Of a stretch of 17,033 nucleotides of DNA, positions 1-6,544 are shown in pieces. The first letter of the stretch is position 1, and the number at the start of each line of letters is the position of its first letter. The notes beneath the pieces are model-generated. The model was given only the letters and a program-made list of their open reading frames with translations. It was not told the origin of the DNA and made no database searches. The stretch is from JAWXCB01 sp034440455 (GTDB lineage: Bacteria > Bacteroidota > Bacteroidia > Chitinophagales > CAIOSU01). Position numbers and translations under genes: made by a program. Location: the NCBI GenBank assembly GCA_034440455.1, contig JAWXCB010000118.1, forward strand, positions 1 through 17,033. The letters run 5' to 3'.

Positions 1-1
1 A

Positions 2-850
2 CCTATCATCTGTGATGATGGAGTAGCATGCACGTTTGATTTTTGTGGCAATCTGGGCGTATGCAGAAGTCATTTCGATTGCACCCTTAGCACAGCCTGC
101 TGTGATGACGGCAATCTTTGCACGATTGACGAATGTTTTGACAATGGCATTAGCTATGAGTGTCTGCACAACTCAACTCCCAACTGCTGCCAGTCGCTTG
201 TTGATTGTAGCGACACCGACCCCTGCACTTCAACAGATTGTATTGATAACCGTTGTGTTTTTACTCCTATTCCTTGCTATGATGGAAACGATTGCACTGT
301 GGATGCCTGCAATGGATTTGGTGAATGTACATTTACTCGCATCCCTGGCTGCTGCCAAACTACGGCTGAGTGCGAGGATGACGACCTCTGCACTACGGAT
401 GAATGCGTGAACAATGTTTGCGAATCAACTCCTGTTGATTGTGATGATGATGAAACATGCACCGTGGATAAATGTCTTGACGGAACATGCTACAACCTTG
501 AGATACCCTGTGATGATGATGATGAATGCACATTCGATTTCTGCGAGGATGGTTGTCAGCATGAAGCGATTGACTGCGATGATGATGATGCTTGCACAAC
601 TGATTTGTGCGACAACGGCTGTCAGCATACGCCTGTTGATTGCAATGACGGAAATTCCTGCACGCTTGATTATTGTGATGGCGGATGCAAGCACACATTC
701 AACAACTGCAATGATTTTGACGCATGCACCATTGACCAGTGTGACGGAAACGGACAGTGCATCCATACGCCCCTCAATTGCAATGACAATAATCCCTGCA
801 CGGTGGATGCCTGCTTTAATGGCGTGTGCAAGAACACGCCCATTCCCTCC
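2..850 (+). repeat. Tandem cysteine-rich CTDC-like repeats (about 11 units, ~22-24 residues)
   Basis: Coding repeats within the first gene. Each unit has four regularly spaced cysteines around a 'CT.D.C' core and usually ends in 'TP[VI][DN]'. The central units are the most alike, and at DNA level contain short GAT-triplet runs (near 441-450, 512-522 and 579-590) that encode DDDD. The outer units are more divergent and the first is cut by the window edge. Confidence 0.85.
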
Positions 851-2110
851 ACTTTAAGCATCACCGTAACTCAATTGCCGCAATTTTGCCAGGGCAACAC
901 GGTAACGCTTACTGCTGTTGCGCCCTCGGCAATTTCCTTTGCATGGTCAACGGGCGCCACAACGCCCTCTATCACGGCTACGGCTGGAACTGCCTACACC
1001 GTCACCGCAACTTTTGCGGCAGGCTGCACACGCACCGCCACGAGCACAACCTCACCGCAAAGCTTGTTATCGGCTTATGTAATCATTGCCGATAAAGAAG
1101 TGAACCTAAGGAAAAACACCGTGAACAGCGGAGGTGTGGGCGCAAGAAACACAGGCGGAAAAATCAATCTCACAAACGGCTCCCTGATAACCGCAGCAGG
1201 CACCTTCGCCATAGCCAACACCATCACGCTCAATGGTGGCTCAGCGGCAACGGTGCAAATCACAGCGCCTGCCCCAGTTGCGCTACCGCCATTTCAGTTT
1301 AACCCATTCTGCAACGGGCAAAATCTCAATATCTCCAACAACACCTCTGTTACAATCACGGGATCCAACTACAAAGACGTGAATATCGGCAAGAACTGCA
1401 TCGTCACGTTCACGCAAATGAACCTCAATATGAAGAGCCTCGATGTGAAGGAAGGCAGCGAACTGCGTTTCGCAGATTGCACGAAACTGCGCATCTGCAA
1501 ATCCATGAAGCTGGATAAAAACACCCGATTCAATACAGCAGGCAAAGAGGTGATTGTCTATGTGGAAGACCATGTTGACATTGACAAAGGCGTGCGTGTT
1601 AACGCTGACATCTATGTGTTAAACGGAAATATTAAAATTCAGAAAGCCGATGCCGTCAACCCGAACATTATGACAGGCTTGTTCATTGCAAAAACCGTGG
1701 AAGCCGATGACTTCACCTATTGGAACATGAACACGGCTTGCAATTCGCTCTGTGCAGGCAGCCCGGCAGTTGCATCGAAACTAAGTGGCGAAAATGAAGA
1801 AGGCAATGAGCCGCAACATGCTTCACCGGACGAAACTCTTTCCGGAAAGGATGTTGAGTTGAAAGCCTATCCGAATCCGTTTACTGACAGGTTGAATATT
1901 GAGTTCGCACTGCCGGAAGACTCACGCGTGCGTCTTGAAATTTTCAACCTTGCCGGACAGCGTGTTGCGGAATTGTTTGAAGGAGATGTGAAAGCAGGTG
2001 AATTGCAGAAATACGAATTCACTCCCGATAAACTTTCTGACGGTATAATTATCTATCGCCTGCAAACCGACCTCGGTGTGTTTTTTGGGAAGGCGGTGCT
2101 GACGAAGTAA
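2..2110 (+). CDS. Secreted cysteine-rich repeat protein with Ig-like domain and T9SS type A sorting domain (5' partial)
   Basis: The frame is open from the first bases of the window, so the true start lies upstream; 702 residues are visible. Residues 1 to about 282 are some eleven cysteine-rich units of ~22-24 residues with the pattern C-[DN]-D-x-x-x-C-T-x-D-x-C-x-x-G-x-C, resembling the Dictyostelium CTDC repeat. Some units carry extra cysteines (the 'CCDDG' and 'PNCCQ' stretches near the N-terminus). An Ig/PKD-like domain follows (about 286-353, motif WSTGATTPSIT). A long beta-rich stretch (about 355-590) with alternating hydrophobic residues may form a beta-solenoid. Residues ~619-702 form a type A T9SS C-terminal domain ('AYPNPFTDRLNIEF', then 'IFNLAGQRV', ending 'GKAVLTK'). 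The protein is therefore expected to be exported by T9SS and attached to or released from the surface. The Asp-rich loops could bind calcium; that is inference. Enzymatic activity is not apparent. It ends just before a strong terminator. Confidence 0.9.
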   Translation, partial: PIICDDGVACTFDFCGNLGVCRSHFDCTLSTACCDDGNLCTIDECFDNGISYECLHNSTPNCCQSLVDCSDTDPCTSTDCIDNRCVFTPIPCYDGNDCTVDACNGFGECTFTRIPGCCQTTAECEDDDLCTTDECVNNVCESTPVDCDDDETCTVDKCLDGTCYNLEIPCDDDDECTFDFCEDGCQHEAIDCDDDDACTTDLCDNGCQHTPVDCNDGNSCTLDYCDGGCKHTFNNCNDFDACTIDQCDGNGQCIHTPLNCNDNNPCTVDACFNGVCKNTPIPSTLSITVTQLPQFCQGNTVTLTAVAPSAISFAWSTGATTPSITATAGTAYTVTATFAAGCTRTATSTTSPQSLLSAYVIIADKEVNLRKNTVNSGGVGARNTGGKINLTNGSLITAAGTFAIANTITLNGGSAATVQITAPAPVALPPFQFNPFCNGQNLNISNNTSVTITGSNYKDVNIGKNCIVTFTQMNLNMKSLDVKEGSELRFADCTKLRICKSMKLDKNTRFNTAGKEVIVYVEDHVDIDKGVRVNADIYVLNGNIKIQKADAVNPNIMTGLFIAKTVEADDFTYWNMNTACNSLCAGSPAVASKLSGENEEGNEPQHASPDETLSGKDVELKAYPNPFTDRLNIEFALPEDSRVRLEIFNLAGQRVAELFEGDVKAGELQKYEFTPDKLSDGIIIYRLQTDLGVFFGKAVLTK

Positions 2111-2130
2111 GAAGCCCTTTCAATCAGAAA

Positions 2131-2166
2131 AAAACCTCCAAAGCTTAAAAGCTTCGGAGGTTTTTT
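2131..2166 (+). terminator. Rho-independent terminator after the cysteine-rich repeat gene
   Basis: An inverted repeat with arms AACCTCCAAAGCTT and AAGCTTCGGAGGTT (one mismatch) is flanked by A-rich and T-rich tracts, starting about 20 nt after the stop codon at 2110. The A tract on one side and T tract on the other would let it act in both directions, which suits the convergent gene ending at 2307. Confidence 0.85.
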
Positions 2167-2306
2167 ATTTTGCGCAACTATATCACAAAGATCTTCAAAA
2201 CTTGTTTTCCATCAAATACAGCTATGATGTGATTTACAAAAGGATTTATAGTAGCTTCTTAGAAATTTCCTTCACACTCTCAGGTAATATTGAGCAAATC
2301 AACTCA

Positions 2307-3572
2307 TCAATCAGGAATCACAATCCTGTAAACTGTTCCGAAGGCTCCTTTTTGATAAGCGTAGCCATCGCCTGAAGTAACGAACACGCGGTCTTTAACG
2401 TCAACGAAAACATTTTCACTTTTCATTTTCGGGTTCTCGGTTACAAGCGACAAGTCACACCAAGGTTTTGCAGTGGGCTGCGTGGCGTCATAGATATTTT
2501 TCGGGTCGGGCGTAAAGCGAAACACGCGCGAAGGCTCCGCGCTTATGAGATAAAGCCTGCCCTTTGAATCAAAATCCATGTCGGTAATGTTTGCGCTTTC
2601 TCCGGTGGCGTGGTCATAGGGCTTAAACAACGCAACCAGTTCGGCTTCATAGGGTAACACCATCGAGCCATCGGCATTCAACTTCACACGAATAATATGG
2701 GAAGATGTGCGTGAAGCGACATAGAGATAATTATCGCGAACAGCCAACGCACTATGTCCATACATCTTAATCATGCCGCTGTTTTTGGTATAGACATCAC
2801 TGCCGAGCGCCCATTCCGATTTTGGATAGCCTGCCTCAGTATCACTTGTGAGTTTACTCAGGTCATAGCGAATCATCACGCTATTGTCTTTCGCAACTGC
2901 ATAGAGATAGTTTCCAACTGTGAGACAATTATCAGGACCATTGAGCCATCCATGAGGTGGCTTGCTGTAAGCAGGGTCGTTTTGCGGATAGTTGCCGCCT
3001 GCTTCAATGTTGTGACGCTCCACTTCATACCACTTCTGTGTGCGAAGGTCATAACGCAATACCGCGTCAGATAGGTTTTTGCTAAAAACTGATGCGCCCG
3101 GCTTCTTGGGCTTATCAATACCGGAAAAGGCGCAGATGTAAAAACTCTTTGTTGCATCATGATAGCGCAGGCTGCAATAAGGACGGTCAGCAAAGCGGTC
3201 GTTTTCAGGGGGATTGGCAGCGCGATTCCACAAATTAAATGGCGGAGCAGTGGGCAGCGCAAACACTTTTCCATTTTTCATAATCGCTTCGGAAGGTTCG
3301 TTTTTTGTATATGGCTCGGCAATATTCGGGTCAACGAGATAGAGCGTACCCGCCTGGTCTTCAATTTCAGCGCTCACACCGCCTGCGCCCCGTACGCGCC
3401 CGCGACAGAGGACGTAGAGTTTCCCTTCAATCATATCTAACCCGCGTGGAAAAGGCGCGATAGTAGTGACGCGCTCTACAACGAGATTTGAAGTTTCTGT
3501 ATCGCTTTTCTCAAAAGCATAAAAGAGCGTAATCGTGAAACTGATGAGCGCGAGGAGAAAAAGTTTTTTCAT
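2307..3572 (-). CDS. Exported beta-propeller-like protein of unknown function
   Basis: The protein has 421 residues from the chosen ATG at 3570-3572, which gives a clean signal peptide (MKKLFLLALISFTITLFYAF). A longer in-frame version could start at 3596 or 3608 but would overlap the upstream stop at 3586. The body holds repeated beta-strand motifs such as 'LYLVDPN', 'YLYVASRTSSHIIRVKLNADG', 'DMDFDSKGRLYLISAEPSRV' and 'DVKDRVFVTSGDGYAY', typical of NHL/SMP-30-like propellers, though I cannot assign a named family. There is no lipobox and no T9SS C-terminal domain, so a periplasmic or Sec-only location is likely. It lies 13 nt after the small membrane protein gene and probably shares its transcript. 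No catalytic residues can be pointed to; a binding or scaffold role is only a guess. Confidence 0.8.
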   Translation of the reverse strand: MKKLFLLALISFTITLFYAFEKSDTETSNLVVERVTTIAPFPRGLDMIEGKLYVLCRGRVRGAGGVSAEIEDQAGTLYLVDPNIAEPYTKNEPSEAIMKNGKVFALPTAPPFNLWNRAANPPENDRFADRPYCSLRYHDATKSFYICAFSGIDKPKKPGASVFSKNLSDAVLRYDLRTQKWYEVERHNIEAGGNYPQNDPAYSKPPHGWLNGPDNCLTVGNYLYAVAKDNSVMIRYDLSKLTSDTEAGYPKSEWALGSDVYTKNSGMIKMYGHSALAVRDNYLYVASRTSSHIIRVKLNADGSMVLPYEAELVALFKPYDHATGESANITDMDFDSKGRLYLISAEPSRVFRFTPDPKNIYDATQPTAKPWCDLSLVTENPKMKSENVFVDVKDRVFVTSGDGYAYQKGAFGTVYRIVIPD

Positions 3573-3585
3573 GAAGGTAAACTGA

Positions 3586-3894
3586 TTATTCGCCATCCTT
3601 ATCCCCATCCTGCACCGTGTATATCGTGCGGATAGTTTCTAAAGGCATGTATTCTTTGTGAATGAAAAATTTAATTCCTGAAAACAGAACAAGTAAAACA
3701 AGGACAGCGGCAACAAAAAACTGTGCAAATCTTGTGATTTTGCGGAAAGATGTCGTGCGGCTTTTAGGATATTTTACGTGAATATCGGTTTCTAACTCCT
3801 GAAAAAAACCCTGCGGCACCCGATGAACATTCTTCTTTTGCAGACTGAAGAGTATTGGAGCCTGTTTATCGAGGTTTGAATCTTCGTGTTGCAT
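3586..3894 (-). CDS. Small single-helix membrane protein resembling a Bacteroidota anti-sigma-type protein
   Basis: This 102-residue protein has a soluble N-terminal part with the motif 'VPQGFFQELE' (residues 26-35), one hydrophobic helix at about 56-77, and a short acidic C-terminal tail ('DGDKDGE'). In Bacteroidota, small proteins with a 'VP.GYF..L' segment and a single membrane helix are commonly encoded right after ECF sigma-factor genes and are presumed anti-sigma factors. Here no sigma-factor gene is adjacent: the upstream gene is a nucleoside hydrolase 54 nt away. The assignment therefore rests on motif and topology only. The N-terminus would be cytoplasmic by the positive-inside rule (KYPKSR...FRK before the helix). 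Confidence 0.7.
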   Translation of the reverse strand: MQHEDSNLDKQAPILFSLQKKNVHRVPQGFFQELETDIHVKYPKSRTTSFRKITRFAQFFVAAVLVLLVLFSGIKFFIHKEYMPLETIRTIYTVQDGDKDGE

Positions 3895-3948
3895 TACAGT
3901 TGATTGGACAATTTATGCGGGAAAAACTTTAATGCGGTGTTGCTCCTA

Positions 3949-4881
3949 TTATTTCTTTAGCAACTGCTTCATCAAATATTCCTTGAACGCCACTTGGGTG
4001 AAGCTGCAATACTCCACTTTCTTATCCGACTTGATGGTGAGACTTACCAAAAGAGCAAGCTGCTTATCGTTTCCCTGCGCTTCAATCGCCACAGGCGCTT
4101 CAGACCCACAAGTCAGATATTCAGGTTTGAGTAAATACCCCATTGTAATAGCATCAAAAGGAATGAAGCCTTTTTTAGAACCGTAAAACATTTTCCATTT
4201 CCAGTTCCATGCTTTCAGTTGGCGATAAACCCATTTGTCGCCTATGCGCCCGTTATTGCGAAAAGCCTGCACATCAGTTTTATCGAGATAGATGTAAGAA
4301 GCCGGCTCATAACCGACAAATGAAATCCTGACATTTGTTTTCAGAATCTGTCGTATCGCTTCAATATCAGATTCAAAGTTGTAGTCGCTGAATTCGCGCT
4401 TGCCGTCATTCGGATTGAAACGCAAGCCCGGAGTTCTGCCCATACAGAAAATAATTTGCTCAATCTGAGGAGTTACTTCCGGATGCAAATGCAACAGGGA
4501 AGCAATATTTGTCGCAGTACCAAGCGCAACAATCGTGAGACGCTCTTTCATCAACGCCTCTGCCAGAGCTTTTACGGCATCCGTTTCTATGCCTGATTCC
4601 TTTGAACTTTCAGCTCCGCTGTAAACGGGAATCGCCATGCCACTTCCATACCAATTCAATAATTTCAAAGTGACTTTCTGTGCATAACGGGTATTTTGCA
4701 CCGTAGTTATTCCCCGAATGTTAATCGTGCTATCGGATAAGGCTAACATCAACGCCAACCCATCATCCACATCTCCCTTCACTTTACCCATACGGTTATC
4801 CGTATCTATCCAAATTGGTTTTTGCTCAATCTGTGCGAAAGAAAGTAAAGGCAGAAGAAGGAATAAAAAAAGTTGAGTCAT
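3949..4881 (-). CDS. Exported nucleoside hydrolase (inosine/uridine-preferring family)
   Basis: At 310 residues this is a normal length for the family, whose members hydrolyse the N-glycosidic bond of ribonucleosides to give base and ribose. A short hydrophobic leader (residues 1-16, ending SFAQ) suggests export. The calcium- and ribose-binding N-terminal motif is present as D26-T-D28 followed by D37-V-D39-D40-G, with a longer spacer (NRMGKVKG) than the classic DTDPGxDDA. Other family hallmarks are 'GITTV', 'IPVYSGA', 'IVALGTATNIASLL' and 'NFESDIEA'. Near the C-terminus 'FIPFDAITMGYLLKPE' keeps the metal-binding Asp, but the preceding position, His in the classic enzymes, is Phe. The start codon is 2 nt after the stop of the MtnK-like kinase gene, so the two are almost certainly translated from one message. 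The substrate cannot be read from the sequence. Confidence 0.88.
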   Translation of the reverse strand: MTQLFLFLLLPLLSFAQIEQKPIWIDTDNRMGKVKGDVDDGLALMLALSDSTINIRGITTVQNTRYAQKVTLKLLNWYGSGMAIPVYSGAESSKESGIETDAVKALAEALMKERLTIVALGTATNIASLLHLHPEVTPQIEQIIFCMGRTPGLRFNPNDGKREFSDYNFESDIEAIRQILKTNVRISFVGYEPASYIYLDKTDVQAFRNNGRIGDKWVYRQLKAWNWKWKMFYGSKKGFIPFDAITMGYLLKPEYLTCGSEAPVAIEAQGNDKQLALLVSLTIKSDKKVEYCSFTQVAFKEYLMKQLLKK

Positions 4882-4883
4882 AT

Positions 4884-5891
4884 TTAAGTTGAGCTGATGA
4901 AATTAAATTCAGGAAGCATAACCAGATTAAACGCATCGTCAAGCAGTTGCTCTTTTTCTATTAAACTTAAATTGAGAGGCAGTTGAGCAACTCCGAGAAG
5001 CCTTCGCATAATTTCAACACCGGCAAAACCAAACATCAGTTTCTTATCAAAAGAGCCTGAATAATTTTCAAGAACAAATTGAATTGCATCAGGAGATTGC
5101 ATGGAAAGTTTTAAGTGAGCTATCATAACGCCCAAGTCAAATTCGCACGGACCAAAGAAACAAAACTCAGGATCAATGACTTTCATTCCATCCATTGTAT
5201 TCAACCAGCTTCCGGGATAATAATCTCCGTGTAGTAAGGTATCGCCATCAGCCAAATAGGTTTCACCAAGTGCGAGAATTGAGCGTTTCAAGACAAAATT
5301 GTTTTTAAACTGCAAAGCAATGTCCTGAAGTCCGGGTTGGATAGTGTCGAGATTAAAGCCACTCTCCTGTTCAAACGGAAAGACAAAAATGTGGAAGTGA
5401 TTCAGCTTTCGCATTTCACGATTTTGTATTCGTTCGTTCACCGTTTGCTTGTGCAATTCAGATAAATAACGAGTCAGTGTCAGCAGTTCTTCTTGCTCAA
5501 TGAAACCACCTTGCTTGTATAAACTCGTCTTATCGGAAGAAATTCCTAAATCTTCAAGACACAAAACAAAATTCTCTACATCCTTTCCGAGAAGACCCGG
5601 AGATAGAGATTGCAGAAATTGACTGTGCTGTGTCAGTTCATAAAACTTTGCCTCAACCAAAGCTCTTTCTTGCGGAGCTTCGATATGCGGATATTTCTCC
5701 ACCCAGGGGTGCGCTTGTTTCACAATAAAACTCTGTTCATTTGTAATTACACGCAATACAAGATTCATATTTCCTTCACCTGCTCTTTCAACCTTCACAA
5801 TATGTTCATCAGATTTCAACCAGTTTTGCTGGCGCAGATATTGCTCGAGGCTTCCCTTGTCTTCCAGATTTATGTAAAACGATTTTGACAT
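4884..5891 (-). CDS. MtnK-like (5-methylthioribose kinase-related) phosphotransferase
   Basis: A 335-residue cytoplasmic kinase of the aminoglycoside phosphotransferase/choline-kinase fold. Visible elements are the nucleotide-loop segment 'RAGEGNMNLVLRV' (36-48), Lys58 in 'IVKQAHPWVEKYP', the catalytic-loop motif 'HGDYYPGS' (221-228) and the metal-binding motif 'DPEFCFFGPCEFDLG' (240-254). The GNxNLVxRV, IVKQA, HGD..xGS and DPEF.F.GP patterns match 5-methylthioribose kinases more closely than antibiotic kinases, so phosphorylation of a ribose-type sugar at C1 is the best guess. It is shorter than typical MtnK (about 400 residues), so the substrate may differ. It is first in a transcript with the nucleoside hydrolase and divergent from the TIGR04282 gene, with 44 nt between start codons. 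No mtnA or other methionine-salvage gene is in view. Confidence 0.82.
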   Translation of the reverse strand: MSKSFYINLEDKGSLEQYLRQQNWLKSDEHIVKVERAGEGNMNLVLRVITNEQSFIVKQAHPWVEKYPHIEAPQERALVEAKFYELTQHSQFLQSLSPGLLGKDVENFVLCLEDLGISSDKTSLYKQGGFIEQEELLTLTRYLSELHKQTVNERIQNREMRKLNHFHIFVFPFEQESGFNLDTIQPGLQDIALQFKNNFVLKRSILALGETYLADGDTLLHGDYYPGSWLNTMDGMKVIDPEFCFFGPCEFDLGVMIAHLKLSMQSPDAIQFVLENYSGSFDKKLMFGFAGVEIMRRLLGVAQLPLNLSLIEKEQLLDDAFNLVMLPEFNFISST

Positions 5892-5935
5892 TTTTGCGCA
5901 ACGAATATAGAGACAAATAATTGACGCTAAACCAA
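5892..5935. promoter_or_regulatory. Divergent spacer between MtnK-like kinase and TIGR04282 genes
   Basis: Only 44 nt separate the two start codons, so both promoters must lie here or reach into the coding regions. The stretch is AT-rich. I see no convincing Bacteroidota promoter pair (TTTG and TAnnTTTG with about 19 nt between) and no operator palindrome. Leaders would be very short, suggesting near-leaderless transcripts. Confidence 0.3.
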
Positions 5936-6544
5936 ATGAACAAGAGCGCGCTCCTTATTTTCATGAAGAATCCTGTTTTGGGAAAAGTTAAAACACGACT
6001 TGCAAAAACAATCGGTGAAGCAAAAGCATTGGAAGTCTATCACCTCCTGCTTGAACACACTTTTAAAATAACCACTTCTGTCTCTTGCGATAAATTCATT
6101 TTCTACTCTGACCACGTTGAGCAAAATGATAACTGGGGAAAAAATGGTCATCATCAAGAATTGCAAGAGGGAAATGATTTAGGAGAGCGGATGCAGAATG
6201 CTTTCTCGCATGTCTTTGTTCAGGATTATGACAAGGCAATTATTATTGGCAGCGACTGTTACGAACTGACTTCGGAAATGATTGAGAAAGCATTCAATGC
6301 GCTGGATACGCGCGATGCGGTGATTGGTCCCGCAAAAGATGGCGGCTATTATCTGCTCGGAATGAAATCAATGCACTCGCAATTATTCGAGAGCAAAAGA
6401 TGGAGCACGGATTCTGTTTTGCAGGAAACAGTCAATGACATTCAAAAAATGAAATTGAAACTCGTCATGCTTGAAACATTAAATGATATTGACGAAGTGG
6501 ACGATTTGCAGTCACCGCCCTTTGATAGATTCATTCCTTCCTGA
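5936..6544 (+). CDS. TIGR04282/DUF2064-family GT-A fold transferase
   Basis: The product has 202 residues from the ATG at 5936; an in-frame TTG at 5921 is a less likely start. The N-terminal donor-binding motif 'MKNPVLGKVKTRL' (10-22) is the hallmark of the family, which is related to nucleotidyltransferases such as CofC/MobA. 'IIGSDCYEL' (103-111) is the metal-binding Asp motif, and 'GPAKDGGYYLLGM' (131-143) and 'WSTDSVL' (156-162) are further signatures. The family is catalogued as a glycosyltransferase associated with radical-SAM/arsenosugar loci; the true substrate of this member is unknown. Its 3' end overlaps the convergent DUF547 gene by 14 nt, and it is divergent from the MtnK-like kinase gene. 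No export signal is seen, so it should be cytoplasmic. Confidence 0.88.
   Translation: MNKSALLIFMKNPVLGKVKTRLAKTIGEAKALEVYHLLLEHTFKITTSVSCDKFIFYSDHVEQNDNWGKNGHHQELQEGNDLGERMQNAFSHVFVQDYDKAIIIGSDCYELTSEMIEKAFNALDTRDAVIGPAKDGGYYLLGMKSMHSQLFESKRWSTDSVLQETVNDIQKMKLKLVMLETLNDIDEVDDLQSPPFDRFIPS

Noticed and set aside
441..600. GATGATGAT runs as a possible CRISPR-like or microsatellite locus
   Set aside because: There is no repeat-spacer regularity; the runs are inside codons for Asp in the CTDC-like units.
36..857. Several open frames on both strands across the Cys-rich repeats (e.g. 36-410, 414-857, 393-698)
   Set aside because: They are low-complexity shadows of the repeat-coding frame, which runs unbroken through them and ends in a recognisable T9SS domain.
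2172..2306. Small RNA or short gene in the spacer after the first terminator
   Set aside because: I see no stable hairpin, tRNA-like fold or coding frame with support in these 135 bases.
4884..5891. Aminoglycoside-resistance kinase
   Set aside because: The IVKQA, HGDxxxGS and DPEFxFxGP motifs fit methylthioribose-kinase-like enzymes better, and the context is metabolic, not resistance-related.
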